Counted from the first letter of the stretch, positions 51,544 through 60,462 are shown. The stretch is DNA of 64,000 bases from Arthrobacter sp. StoSoilA2 (GCF_019977195.1 NZ_AP024643.1:3224001-3288000), one strand, 5' to 3'. Translations and numbers: made by a program. Notes: generated from the sequence alone by a model not told the origin.

Positions 51544-52269
51544 ATGAACGAACCCATCTACCGGCTCGCCCTGGGCAATGATTTCAACAAGCTGGCCCCC
51601 GAACTACAGGAGTACTTCTCCTTGGCGGCAGGCTCCGGATCGTATGGAATTGGCGAGGGGGTCTTTGACGTCGTAGGGTGCCCGCAAAAATGGCTGCGTC
51701 CTTTGCTGGCCCTGACGGGAAGCGAAGAGGCCTTCTTCCCTGAATACGGCGAAGGCATTCCGTTCCGCATTGAGAACCATGCCCACGTGGATCCTTTCGG
51801 CCGGCAAGCCCTCACGGCACGGCGTGAAATCTACTTCCCATCCGGGACGCGGTTGTTCCTCGACACCACGAGCGCTATCACCGCGCCGCAGGCCGGCTCC
51901 GTCACCCCCGCACCGACCCGGTTGGTGGACCATGTCGGCCGCTACCGCCGCCTCGTCACGGACCTGGATGTAAGTGTCACGCCCAACGGCCGGCTGCGGG
52001 GCGTGTCGAAAGCCAGCCGGCTCTTCCTGGGTCCATTGCGCATTCCGTTGCCGGCGGCCCTGGACGCAAAGGCCTTTGCGGAGCAGTGGTGGGACGGGGA
52101 CGAGGGCAAGCACCGGATCCAGGTCAAGGTCATCCAACCCCAGATCGGCGTCGTGCTTGTCTATGCCGGCCGCTTCGATTACCGGTTGGCGCCCTACCTG
52201 CCCGGGGCAGCCCAAGGCACCTCACTCCCCCGCTATGCGGAACCGGATCGCTGGGAAAAGAGGATCTAG
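51544..52269 (+). CDS. DUF4166-domain protein
   Basis: 241 residues; ATG with AAGGA upstream, 11 bp after the DUF58 gene. Residues ~5-230 match DUF4166 (IYRLALGNDFNKLAPELQEYFSL .. VFDVVGCPQKWLRPLL .. ARREIYFPSGTRLFLDTTSAI .. GRLRGVSKASRLFLGPLRIPLPAALDAKAFAEQWWDGDEGKHRIQVKV), a steroid-like or lipid-binding beta-barrel fold of unknown role, often fused to saccharopine-dehydrogenase-like proteins. It may simply be last in the moxR operon. No signal peptide. Convergent with the MetE-like gene; no convincing terminator in the 31-bp gap. Confidence 0.87.
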   Translation: MNEPIYRLALGNDFNKLAPELQEYFSLAAGSGSYGIGEGVFDVVGCPQKWLRPLLALTGSEEAFFPEYGEGIPFRIENHAHVDPFGRQALTARREIYFPSGTRLFLDTTSAITAPQAGSVTPAPTRLVDHVGRYRRLVTDLDVSVTPNGRLRGVSKASRLFLGPLRIPLPAALDAKAFAEQWWDGDEGKHRIQVKVIQPQIGVVLVYAGRFDYRLAPYLPGAAQGTSLPRYAEPDRWEKRI

Positions 52270-52300
52270 CCCTTGCCAATCAACCCTGGGACAGGCCGGG

Positions 52301-53332
52301 TCAACCCTGTGACAGCTGGTCCAGGCCGTCGGCCACCTGTGTGAGTCGGGCAAGCACTTCCTTGGCTGTGGCGGGCTTCACGTGGGCGAGTCCCGTAGCC
52401 GGCGTCAGTCGCAGTGCCGGCAAGGCCGACGCCGGGAGACCCAGCTGGCTCCAAGGCCGCCAAATGCTTTCCACGATCTCGGCCGTCCGCGGAAGCCTGG
52501 CATCAGTGTCTGATGTGGGCATCGCACCGGCCCACACACGCTTGCCGGCTTCCACTGCTGCGGCAAGGTGCTCCCATTGGCGGGTTGTCAATGCCTTCAG
52601 CGGCACAGCAACACCATCGGCGCCCGCATCGAGTATGCGATCGATCGGGGCCTCTATCTCCGGTACGGCCACCACAATTTCGACGGCGCCCGCAGCCCTG
52701 AGCGCATCGATCACCAACCGCCACGCTCCCGCAACCTCCTCGCCGGGGATGGACCGCAGCGTGCGGTAACCACTCGCCGTCGGGATCGTGCCGCCCATCA
52801 CTGCGGCAATGTCCGGCTCGTCCAGCTGGACCACAATGCCCGCTCCAGGGACCGCTTCCGAGATCCGCTGGAGGTGTTCTGCGACTCCGGCTGCCAGTGA
52901 CTCTGCAATGTCACGGCGCGCTCCAAAATCGAGGAGGGCCCGCTCTCCGTTGTGCAGGTACAAACCGGCTGCGAGGCTCAGGGGACCCATCAACTGGACC
53001 TTGATCCCGCTGGCTGAAACCTCTTCTGTTCCAGCGACGTCAGCCAGGATGTTGATGTCAGTGGCAAGCGCGGACCGTCCCCGCTGCGCGTCTTTTCCCG
53101 GCCGGTCCACGAGTCTCCAACCATGTGGTTGAACGTCCACGGCCAAGTCCACCAGCAACGATGCTGTCCTGCCTACGGCATCGGATCCGACACCACGGTC
53201 CGGCAGTTCAGGCAGGAACGGAAGGTGGGGGTCCCCCAATTCCCCCCGGATGATCCGCAGGGATTCCGCAGGGTCGATCCCTGGCCATGGGCCAAGAGCC
53301 GTCGCGCTGACCCGTTGTACTTCTCCTGACAT
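52301..53332 (-). CDS. MetE-like barrel protein lacking zinc cysteines
   Basis: 343 residues from ATG at 53332, four bases after the chorismate mutase stop. The sequence aligns with the C-terminal catalytic barrel of cobalamin-independent methionine synthase (GPWPG at ~14-18, the KVQLMGPLSLAAGL stretch, IVVQLDEPDIAAVMGG, and TPATGLAHVKP at the end) and with the short actinobacterial homologues such as Rv3015c. It contains no cysteine at all, so the His-x-Cys/Cys zinc site of MetE cannot exist. A methyl transfer to homocysteine by the known mechanism is therefore unlikely. In mycobacteria this gene also lies near ligA and mnmA. True function unknown. Confidence 0.82.
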   Translation of the reverse strand: MSGEVQRVSATALGPWPGIDPAESLRIIRGELGDPHLPFLPELPDRGVGSDAVGRTASLLVDLAVDVQPHGWRLVDRPGKDAQRGRSALATDINILADVAGTEEVSASGIKVQLMGPLSLAAGLYLHNGERALLDFGARRDIAESLAAGVAEHLQRISEAVPGAGIVVQLDEPDIAAVMGGTIPTASGYRTLRSIPGEEVAGAWRLVIDALRAAGAVEIVVAVPEIEAPIDRILDAGADGVAVPLKALTTRQWEHLAAAVEAGKRVWAGAMPTSDTDARLPRTAEIVESIWRPWSQLGLPASALPALRLTPATGLAHVKPATAKEVLARLTQVADGLDQLSQG

Positions 53333-53336
53333 ATGT

Positions 53337-53726
53337 TCAGGCCTGCTGGCTGGAGATCTGGTGATCCTCTGCGATGGCTTCATGATGGCGGATCACTTCA
53401 CTGATGATGAAATTCAGGAACTTCTCGGCAAATGCGGGGTCAAGATGTGCGTCCTCGGCCAGACGGCGAAGCCGGGCGATCTGGGCTGCTTCGCGTCCGG
53501 GGTCGCCCGCGGGAAGCTTGTGCGTGGCCTTGAGAATCCCTACTTTCTGGGTGGCCTTGAAGCGTTCCGCGAGCAGGAAAACGAGTGTGGCATCAATGTT
53601 GTCAATGCTGGACCGGATGGAGAGCAGCTCATCCATGACGCCGCGATCCACCTGGCCCGCGAGGGAACTCGCTGACGGGTTGAAGGAATCGTGGTCTTCG
53701 GGGAGGGCACTGTTCTGCTCGGTCAT
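53337..53726 (-). CDS. Chorismate mutase, AroQ type
   Basis: 129 residues from ATG at 53726 with GGGGA upstream; the frame is open 35 codons further but into the divergent promoter. An all-helical AroQ fold follows a ~25-residue acidic leader: MDELLSIRSSIDNIDATLVFLLAERFKATQKVGILKATH, then DPGREAAQIARLRRLAEDAHLDPAFAEKFLNFIISEVIRHHEAIAE. The arginine of SIRSSID, the arginine of AERF and the lysine of QKVGILK are the expected active-site residues. It converts chorismate to prephenate for Phe/Tyr synthesis. Actinobacterial AroQ enzymes of this delta subclass are weak alone and are boosted by DAHP synthase. Confidence 0.92.
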   Translation of the reverse strand: MTEQNSALPEDHDSFNPSASSLAGQVDRGVMDELLSIRSSIDNIDATLVFLLAERFKATQKVGILKATHKLPAGDPGREAAQIARLRRLAEDAHLDPAFAEKFLNFIISEVIRHHEAIAEDHQISSQQA

Positions 53727-53854
53727 GGTCCCCAGTCTATGGGGTGCGGCGGTAGCGTTGCCGGTGTTACCTGACTGCGTCCCGCCAGCGGTGTTCCCAT
53801 CGCGGGAATCGGTGCAGAATGGCAGCATCACTGCACTCGACCAAGGGAGATTCC

Positions 53855-54511
53855 ATGAAAATCGCTGTCCTGGGAACTGGAATGGTGGGGCACGCCCTCG
53901 CTGGCAAGCTGGTGTCCTTGGGCCACGAGGTCATCATGGGTTCCCGTGAATCCGGAAATCCCAAGGGCGAGGAGTGGGCCCGGCAAGCTGGTCCGCGCGC
54001 CCGTGCGGGCTCTTTCGCGGAAGCGTGCGCACAGTCCGAGCTGATCGTGAATGCAACACCCGGTACTGTGAGCCTGGCCGTCCTCGCTGAAGCCGGCGAC
54101 ACCACCCTGAACGGCAAAATCCTCCTGGACGTGGCCAACGCCCTGGATGGATCCAAGGGCTTTCCGCCATCGCTCTCAGTGTGCAACACCGACAGCATCG
54201 CCGAGACCATTCAACGGACCTACCCCGGGGTGCGGGTAGTGAAGTCGCTGAACACGGTCAGCGCCCCGGTAATGGTGGATCCAGGGCGGCTTCCGGGTCC
54301 ACATGACATGTTCATGGCGGGAAACGACGCGGATGCCAAGTCCACAGTGTCAGGCCTGCTGCAGGAGTTTGGTTGGGCGCCCGAGCACATCAGGGACCTC
54401 GGTGGACTCGACGCCGCCCGCGGAATGGAGATGTGGCTGCCTTTGTGGCTAAGGATCTTCATGCAGCAGCCGAAGGGAAAGATGTTCAACATCGCCATCG
54501 TGTCCGAGTAG
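53855..54511 (+). CDS. F420-dependent NADP reductase-like oxidoreductase
   Basis: 218 residues from ATG at 53855 (GGGAG upstream). The N-terminal Rossmann fold is IAVLGTGMVGHALAGKLVSLGHEVIMGSRE, with the basic S-R-E following the second strand that suits NADP. EAGDTTLNGKILLDVANALD and the VVKSLNTVSAPVMVDP segment match the NADP oxidoreductase coenzyme F420-dependent family (PF03807). Many actinobacterial members use F420 poorly or not at all. Divergent from chorismate mutase. Ends at a strong bidirectional terminator. Confidence 0.88.
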   Translation: MKIAVLGTGMVGHALAGKLVSLGHEVIMGSRESGNPKGEEWARQAGPRARAGSFAEACAQSELIVNATPGTVSLAVLAEAGDTTLNGKILLDVANALDGSKGFPPSLSVCNTDSIAETIQRTYPGVRVVKSLNTVSAPVMVDPGRLPGPHDMFMAGNDADAKSTVSGLLQEFGWAPEHIRDLGGLDAARGMEMWLPLWLRIFMQQPKGKMFNIAIVSE

Positions 54512-54534
54512 CGCACCAAGGCCCAGAACGAATG

Positions 54535-54573
54535 AAGGCCCGCCACAGTGAATTGCTCACTGTGGCGGGCCTT
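54535..54573 (+). terminator. Strong bidirectional terminator
   Basis: 17-bp perfect stem (54535-54551 / 54557-54573), 5-nt loop, between the convergent reductase gene and the dipeptide transporter operon. Confidence 0.92.
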
Positions 54574-54597
54574 CGTTGCGTTCAGCCTGCGTGCGGG

Positions 54598-56304
54598 TTA
54601 GCCGCCCAACAGCGCGCGGTGCGCTTCCCGGCGTCGTGCTTGTTCATCAGGGTCCGGAACCGGCAAGGAGGCGATCAGCCGCTTGGTGTAGTCGTGCTGG
54701 GGCGAGCCCATCACATGGTTGCCGATGCCCTGCTCCACCAACTGTCCCTTGTACAGCACGCCAACCCAGTGCGACAACATGTCCACGACTGCGAGGTCAT
54801 GGCTGATGAACAGGGCCGCGAAGCCGAACTGCTCCTGGATGTCCTTGAACAGGTCCAGAACCTTGGCCTGCACTGAGACGTCCAGGGCCGAGGTTGGTTC
54901 GTCGGCAATCAACAGGCGTGGGTTGAGCGCCAACGACCTCGCCAGAGAGGCGCGCTGCCGCTGTCCACCGGACAGCTCGTGTGGGTAGCGTTGCGCGTAC
55001 GACGCCGGCAACTGGACTGACTCGAGCAGCTCACCTACCTTTTTCCGCGCCTCAGCCGCGCTCGGCTTGGTGTGGATAATCAACGGCTCAGCGACGCACT
55101 CACCGATGGTGAGGTGGGGGTTGAACGAGGCCGCCGGGTCCTGGAAAACGAAGCCGATCTCCTTCCGCAGCGGACGGAAGGTCCGCTCCTTGAAGTCCAG
55201 CATTTCGTAGCCGAGGACCTTCAGGCTGCCGCCGGTTGTCCTTGTCAGCCCTGCGATCGCCCGCCCGATGGTGGATTTGCCTGAGCCGGACTCCCCCACC
55301 AAACCGAAGACCTCATTCTCGGAGACCGTAAAGCTGACGTTGTCCACAGCTTTGAAGCCATGGCGCCCAAAGCGCCCTGGGTACTCGATGGTGAGGTTCT
55401 TCGCCTCAACGAGGACCTTGCCATCCTGATGCAACCGGCCACGGGCGCCTTCCGAGGCTGAGTTGCGGCCAAGGTGCGGGACCGCCGCGAGGAGCTTTTT
55501 TGTGTAGTCCTGCTTTGGTTCCGCGAACAACACCCTTGAGGGCGCTTCTTCCACCACATCGCCCTGGTACATGACCACCACGCGGTCGGCGAGGTCGGCC
55601 ACGACCCCCATGTTGTGGGTAATCAACACGATGGATGTGCCGTAGTTGTCCCGCAAGTCACGGAGCAGTTGCAGGATTTCCGCCTGTACTGTGACGTCAA
55701 GGGCTGTCGTTGGTTCATCGGCCACAATCAGACCAGGGTTCAGTGCCAATGCGGCGGCAATCACCACGCGCTGCTTTTGCCCGCCGGAAAACTGGTGTGG
55801 GTAGTAGTTGACCCGGGTTTCAGGGTCCGGAATTCCCACCTTTCGGAGAGCCTCCGTGGCCCGTTCCTTCGCTTCCTTGGACGATACGCGGTGGCCATCC
55901 TTGGCGTGGGCGCGGATCCCCTCGGCAATCTGCCATCCAACAGTGAACACGGGATTCAATGCTGTGGAGGGCTCCTGGAAAACCATGGCGACGTCGCGTC
56001 CACGGATCTTTCGAAGCGCGGATTTGCTGACACTGATCACGTTGTTGCCGTTGATCACCACAGCACCGGAGCTGATGGCTGTTTCAGGCAGCAAGCCCAG
56101 AATGGTCTTGGCTGCAACTGTCTTGCCGGAACCCGACTCCCCCACGATCGCCACGACTTCACCAGGCTTAACGTCCAGGCTGACGTCCTTCACCGCATGG
56201 ACGTCTCCGCTATCGGTGGCAAAAGTTACCTTCAGCCGGTCAATGGTGAGGACGGGTTCACTGGCGGCCCCGGCGTCGGAAATGTTTCCGAGATTGGTGG
56301 TCAT
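54598..56304 (-). CDS. Di/oligopeptide ABC transporter, fused double ATP-binding protein
   Basis: 568 residues with two complete ABC domains: Walker A GESGSGKTVAAKT (~55-67) and GESGSGKSTIGRA (~345), signatures FSGGQKQRVVIA and LSGGQRQRASLA, Walker B LIVADEPTTALDVT and LLIADEPTSALDVS. This is the DppD-DppF fusion layout (GsiA-like), with the OppD/F C-terminal sequence DYTKKLLAAVPHL / DYTKRLIASLPVPD after each domain. It powers the adjacent permeases. ATG overlaps the DppC-like stop by four bases. Last gene of the operon. Substrate range cannot be read from the ATPase. Confidence 0.93.
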   Translation of the reverse strand: MTTNLGNISDAGAASEPVLTIDRLKVTFATDSGDVHAVKDVSLDVKPGEVVAIVGESGSGKTVAAKTILGLLPETAISSGAVVINGNNVISVSKSALRKIRGRDVAMVFQEPSTALNPVFTVGWQIAEGIRAHAKDGHRVSSKEAKERATEALRKVGIPDPETRVNYYPHQFSGGQKQRVVIAAALALNPGLIVADEPTTALDVTVQAEILQLLRDLRDNYGTSIVLITHNMGVVADLADRVVVMYQGDVVEEAPSRVLFAEPKQDYTKKLLAAVPHLGRNSASEGARGRLHQDGKVLVEAKNLTIEYPGRFGRHGFKAVDNVSFTVSENEVFGLVGESGSGKSTIGRAIAGLTRTTGGSLKVLGYEMLDFKERTFRPLRKEIGFVFQDPAASFNPHLTIGECVAEPLIIHTKPSAAEARKKVGELLESVQLPASYAQRYPHELSGGQRQRASLARSLALNPRLLIADEPTSALDVSVQAKVLDLFKDIQEQFGFAALFISHDLAVVDMLSHWVGVLYKGQLVEQGIGNHVMGSPQHDYTKRLIASLPVPDPDEQARRREAHRALLGG

Positions 56305-57293
56305 GGCTTACCTGCCTCTGTAGCTGTCGGGGTTGCAGGGGTTTTCGTGGTGCCTGCGCGCTTTCGGCCACGGATCCGGGGATCGTTGAGGTCGTTGATG
56401 CTTTCGCCAACCAGCGTCAGGCCCAGGACGGTCAGCACGATGGCGATGCCAGGGAAAACACCGGTCCACCAGATACCGGAGGAGGTATCGGCCAGTGCCT
56501 TGTTCAGGTCAAAGCCCCACTCTGCAGCCGATGTTGGCTCGATGCCGAAGCCCAGGAAGCCAAGGCCTGCGAGCGTAAGGATCGCTTCGGAGGCATTGAG
56601 CGTGAACATCAGGGGCAGGGTGCGCGTTGCGTTCTTGAAGATGTGCCGTCCGATGATACGCAGGCTGGATGCACCCAGTACCTTGGCCGACTCGACGAAA
56701 GGCTCGGCCTTGAGCCGGATGGTTTCGGCGCGGATGACCCGGAAATACTGGGGCACGAACACCACTGTGATGGAGAACGCACAGGAGAAAATACCGCCCC
56801 AGAAACTGGACTGGCCACGGCTGATGACGATCGAGATGACGATTGCCAAAAGCAGGGTGGGGAAGGCATAGATGGCGTCCGCCACTACTACAAGGATCCT
56901 GTCCAACCAGCCGCCGAAGTAGCCGCTGAGCAGGCCCAGGGCGACGCCAAGGAAAAGTGACATTGCCACGGACACGACGATGACGGTCACGGCCGTCTGG
57001 GATCCCCATAGGACGCGGGACAGGACGTCATAGCCGCCCACAGTGGTGCCAAGCAGGTGTTTGGCACCCGGTGCCTGTTGGGTGGGGAAGGAACCGGACG
57101 CATCGCTGAGTTGGGAGTAGCCGTAAGGGGCCAGAAGCGGTGCGAGAATGCTTGTCAGCAGGAACAACCCGCTGAGGACAACGCCCACTATCAGCATGCC
57201 CCGTTGGAGGCCAACGCTTTTCCTGAGGTGGGAAACCACTGGAAGCCGGGAGAAGAGGGGCTGCCTGGGAGCAGTCAGTGAAGGAGTGCTCAT
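56301..57293 (-). CDS. Di/oligopeptide ABC transporter permease, DppC type
   Basis: 330 residues from ATG at 57293 (GAGGT upstream, 2 bp after the DppB-like stop). An N-terminal cytosolic segment and first helix (GMLIVGVVLSGLFLLTSILAPLLAPYGY), the LLGTTVGGYDVLSRVLWGSQTAV motif of OppC/DppC proteins, then five helices including the EAA loop GASSLRIIGRHIFKNATRTL. The tail GESINDLNDPRIRGRKR is the family's C-terminal signature. A further ~15 Ala/Thr-rich residues follow it. Confidence 0.94.
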   Translation of the reverse strand: MSTPSLTAPRQPLFSRLPVVSHLRKSVGLQRGMLIVGVVLSGLFLLTSILAPLLAPYGYSQLSDASGSFPTQQAPGAKHLLGTTVGGYDVLSRVLWGSQTAVTVIVVSVAMSLFLGVALGLLSGYFGGWLDRILVVVADAIYAFPTLLLAIVISIVISRGQSSFWGGIFSCAFSITVVFVPQYFRVIRAETIRLKAEPFVESAKVLGASSLRIIGRHIFKNATRTLPLMFTLNASEAILTLAGLGFLGFGIEPTSAAEWGFDLNKALADTSSGIWWTGVFPGIAIVLTVLGLTLVGESINDLNDPRIRGRKRAGTTKTPATPTATEAGKP

Positions 57294-57295
57294 GG

Positions 57296-58387
57296 TCAGT
57301 ACCTCACTCGGGGATCGATGAGCGCGGCAATGATGTCCACGATGAAGTTGGTCACGGCGACGATGATGGCCAACAACACCACAATGCCTTGGACAGCCAC
57401 AAAGTCGCGGGCATTCAGGTACTGGACCAGCTGGTAGCCGAGTCCTTTCCATTCGAACGTTGTCTCGGTCAGGATGGCGCCGCCGAGCATGAGCGCAATT
57501 TGCAGGCCCATGACAGTGATGATGGGGATCAGTGCAGGCTTGTAAGCGTGTTTGGTAACCAGCCGGAACTCGCTAACGCCACGGGACCGGCCAGCCTCAA
57601 TGTAGTCCTTTCCCAGCGTGCCAATGACGTTTGTCCGCACCAGCCGCAGGAAGACCCCTGCAGTCAGCAAACCCAGGGCCACGGCCGGCAGGACAGCGTG
57701 GGCTGCAACGTCTCCAAGAGCCGCAAAGTTGCCGCTGCGGAGCGCGTCCAGCCAGTAGATGCCTGATGGAGCTCCGAGGCTGCTCATGGTCAGTTCCGTA
57801 CGGGTGGAGGCACGTCCTGCTACGGGGAACCATCCGAGCCACACCGAAAAGGTCAGTTTGAGAAGCAGGCCCGAAAAAAACACCGGAGTGGCATAGCAGA
57901 GAATCGCGAAGAACCGCAGGACTGCGTCGGAGGTCTTGTCGCGGTGTTGGGCTGCGATGAGTCCGAACGGGATACCAACTGCGAGCGCCACGATCAATGC
58001 GTTGATCGACAGCTCAAGTGTTGCGGCACCGAAGGTGGTGAGTACCTCCACGACGGGACGACGATCAGTGATCGTTGTGCCGAAATTGCCTGTGATGAGT
58101 TGGCCGAGGTATTCGAAGTACTGGATCAAAACCGGGCGGTCGTAGCCGGCATCATGGATTCGCTGTGCCAGTACATCCGGCGGGAGGCGTCCGCCCTGGG
58201 CAGCCGTGATGGGATCTCCAATGACCCGCATCAGGAAGAAGACCAACGTCACCAGAATGAAGACGGTGGGGATGATCAGGAAGAACCGGATCACGATGTA
58301 TTTTCCTAGGCCTCCCCCGGCCTTGGACTTGCTTTTTGGAGCTACTATTCCGGGCTCGGCCTCGGGTACCTCTATAAGTGTTGTCAT
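57296..58387 (-). CDS. Di/oligopeptide ABC transporter permease, DppB type
   Basis: 363 residues; ATG with AGGT upstream. A ~30-residue charged leader is followed by YIVIRFFLIIPTVFILVTLVFFLMRVIGDP, the standard DppB start. The periplasmic loop GYDRPVLIQYFEYLGQLITGNFGTTITDRRPV and five more helices follow, with the EAA loop EAGRSRGVSEFRLVTKHAYKPALIPI. The end, DIIAALIDPRVRY, is canonical. Lies 127 bp downstream of the binding protein, with a hairpin in the gap that may lower expression of the membrane genes relative to the binding protein. Confidence 0.94.
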   Translation of the reverse strand: MTTLIEVPEAEPGIVAPKSKSKAGGGLGKYIVIRFFLIIPTVFILVTLVFFLMRVIGDPITAAQGGRLPPDVLAQRIHDAGYDRPVLIQYFEYLGQLITGNFGTTITDRRPVVEVLTTFGAATLELSINALIVALAVGIPFGLIAAQHRDKTSDAVLRFFAILCYATPVFFSGLLLKLTFSVWLGWFPVAGRASTRTELTMSSLGAPSGIYWLDALRSGNFAALGDVAAHAVLPAVALGLLTAGVFLRLVRTNVIGTLGKDYIEAGRSRGVSEFRLVTKHAYKPALIPIITVMGLQIALMLGGAILTETTFEWKGLGYQLVQYLNARDFVAVQGIVVLLAIIVAVTNFIVDIIAALIDPRVRY

Positions 58388-58459
58388 TGTTACCTGTATT
58401 TCCTGCCCGCGGATTGCGCGGGATTGGCTCGTGCATGCCGGCCACGAAAGTGGTCAGCA

Positions 58460-58496
58460 AAGGAGGCGGGACACCGGATCAGCGTCCCGCCTCCTT
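58460..58496 (-). terminator. Intercistronic hairpin between binding protein and permease genes
   Basis: 13-bp perfect stem (58460-58472 / 58484-58496) with an 11-nt loop, 18 bases past the binding-protein stop; on the minus strand TTTG follows. Probably a partial terminator or mRNA stabiliser, as is common after the binding-protein gene. Confidence 0.75.
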
Positions 58497-58514
58497 CCCA
58501 CCACAGAGGCGTGG

Positions 58515-60143
58515 TTACTTGGAAATCGTTCCGAGGCGGAACTTGAAGGATGCGTCCAGCGTCTTCTCGACGCCGTTCACGCCGCTTCCGGCCACCGCAA
58601 CCTGGGCGCCCTGCAGCAGGGGAAGGGTTGAGATGTCCTTGGCGAGTGCGTTCTGGACATCTTTGATGTCCGCCTCACGCTTGGTCTTGTCAGCCTCGGT
58701 CAGCTGCTTGGCGATCAAGTCGTTCACAGTGGGGTTGTTGTAGTGGTTCTTCAGGAAGCCGCCGTCCGGGAAGAACGGGGTCAGGTAGTTATCGGCGTCG
58801 CTGAAGTCGGGGAACCACCCAAACTGGAACACAGGGTACTCGTCAGCGCGGCTCGCCTTGCTGTAGGTAACCCATTCAGTGGACTGCAGGTTGACCTTGA
58901 AGAGTCCGGACTTCTCCAGTTGTTCCTTGATCATGGCGTACTCGTCACCGGAGGAGCCGCCGTAGTGGTCCGGGTTGTATTGCAGGTTCAACGCAACGGG
59001 CTCCGTGATTCCGGCGTCCGCCAGGACCTTCTTGGCCTTGTCCAGGCTCGGCTTTCCGTTGTCTCCATAGGCGTCCTTGAATGACTCGTTGGCGCCAAGG
59101 AATCCGCTGGGCACGTTGGAGTACAGCGGGAGGTAGGTGCCCTTGTAGACCTGGTCGGCGATGGCCTGCCGGTCCACGAGGTTGGCTACGGCTTGCCGGA
59201 CGGCGAGCGCCTTGGCGGGATCAGCGCCGGCTGCCTTGGTGCCGAACGGCATGGTGTCGAAGTTGAAGGTGATGTAGCGGATCTCGCCGCCCGGTCCCGT
59301 CAACACCTTGACCTTGGAGTCTTTCCGAAGGTCATCAACGTCCGTGGCACTGAGGCTGCGGAAGGCGACGTCGATGTTGCCCTGCTGGATGTCCAGCTTG
59401 AGGTTGGTGGGGCTGGCGTAGTACTTGATGGTGGCTTCGTCGTTTGCCGGCTTGCCAAGGACACCTTTGTAGTCGCCGAAGGCCTTGAAGCTGACAAGTT
59501 CGTTCTTCTTGTAGCTATCGATCGTGTATTGGCCGTAGAAGGCCTTGGCCTTGATGATCTCGTCGTCAGGAAGGATCTTGTCCGCGGGGAAAACTTCGTC
59601 GTCGACAATGGGCGCCGCAGGACTGCTGAGGATCTGGCTGAATGTCTGGTCGTTTGCCTTCTTCAGCTTGAAAACCACCGTGGTGGCGTCAGGAGTGCCC
59701 ACACTCTCGATGTTGGTCAGCAGGGACGCCGGGCCGGCGGGGTCGTTGATGGCGACCTGCCGGTCAAAGGAGAACTTGACGTCTTTGGAATCCAAGGTGT
59801 GTCCATTGGCCCATTTCAGACCGGACTTGAGCTTGACGGTGTATTCGGTCGGTGCCGTGAATGAGGACGACTCCGCAAGGTCCGGGACCGGTTCTGCACC
59901 CCCAGGCTTGGAGTTCAACAGGAACGAGTAAATCTGGTTCATCACCATGAACGAACCATTGTCATAGGATCCTGCCGGGTCCAATGCGGTGACTTTGTCT
60001 GTGGTGCCGTAGGCGATCGGGCCGGCGGCAGCCGGGGCGGACGAGGAACCGCCGCCGGAGGGGCCCGTGCATGCAGTCAAAGCGAGGGCGGAAACGCCCG
60101 CCAGCGCGATAACGCCATGCAGGGCCTTCTTCTTCAGTGCCAT
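58515..60143 (-). CDS. Di/oligopeptide ABC transporter substrate-binding lipoprotein
   Basis: 542 residues from ATG at 60143 with AGAAGG upstream; the frame is open 27 codons further up but the lipoprotein signal begins here. MALKKKALHGVIALAGVSALALTAC ends in lipobox LTAC. The mature part has SBP_bac_5 features: KVTALDPAGSYDNGSFMVMNQIYSFLL near the N-terminus, YTVKLKSGLKWANGHTLDSKDVKFSFDRQ (~110-140), then VRQAVANLVDRQAIADQVYKGTYLPLYSNVP. The FPDFSDADNYLTPFF stretch near 425-440 is typical of peptide-binding clefts. First gene of the operon, the natural place for the most abundant component. Ligand unknown (di/oligopeptide most likely; some members bind nickel or sugars). Confidence 0.93.
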   Translation of the reverse strand: MALKKKALHGVIALAGVSALALTACTGPSGGGSSSAPAAAGPIAYGTTDKVTALDPAGSYDNGSFMVMNQIYSFLLNSKPGGAEPVPDLAESSSFTAPTEYTVKLKSGLKWANGHTLDSKDVKFSFDRQVAINDPAGPASLLTNIESVGTPDATTVVFKLKKANDQTFSQILSSPAAPIVDDEVFPADKILPDDEIIKAKAFYGQYTIDSYKKNELVSFKAFGDYKGVLGKPANDEATIKYYASPTNLKLDIQQGNIDVAFRSLSATDVDDLRKDSKVKVLTGPGGEIRYITFNFDTMPFGTKAAGADPAKALAVRQAVANLVDRQAIADQVYKGTYLPLYSNVPSGFLGANESFKDAYGDNGKPSLDKAKKVLADAGITEPVALNLQYNPDHYGGSSGDEYAMIKEQLEKSGLFKVNLQSTEWVTYSKASRADEYPVFQFGWFPDFSDADNYLTPFFPDGGFLKNHYNNPTVNDLIAKQLTEADKTKREADIKDVQNALAKDISTLPLLQGAQVAVAGSGVNGVEKTLDASFKFRLGTISK

Positions 60144-60462
60144 CTGTGAACCTTCTGTTCGATGGATTAGGCGCACCGCCGTGGGATATTTGTGACGGAG
60201 CGCACTCTTGATTCCACGATTCAATCAGACTTCGGCGCCCCGGGGACCTTGATTTGGTGATTCGAGACACAATATTTACCTACGAGTAGGTTTGCCCGGG
60301 GACGCCAAAGCATTGCCCCCGGAGGGTCGCAGGAATATCTTTATTCCGAGTTGACAAGCGCTGATCACGGGCAGGCGGAACGCGGCCGTGGACAGCATCC
60401 AGGCGGCGGTTCAGGGGGCCGCCGAGGTAATGGGTGCAAGGACCAGTCCTAAGGACAGGAAC
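60144..60462. other. Divergent 319-bp intergenic region
   Basis: Contains the leaders of the peptide-binding protein (minus) and the caspase-like gene (plus). The only clear structure is the palindrome at 60278-60291. I see no convincing further gene. An open frame upstream of the caspase start (from 60388) is in phase but looks like non-conserved leader. Confidence 0.6.
60278..60291. promoter_or_regulatory. Operator-like palindrome
   Basis: ACCTAC-GA-GTAGGT, two perfect 6-bp arms around a 2-bp centre, 135 bp before the binding-protein ATG and 171 bp before the caspase-like ATG, in an AT-richer patch (AATATTTACCTACGAG). Looks like a TetR/GntR-type site. No regulator gene is adjacent. Confidence 0.5.

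Noticed and set aside
52281..52315. Two CAACCCTG(G/T)GACAG repeats 21 bp apart
   Set aside because: Short, partly inside the end of the MetE-like gene; no context suggesting function.
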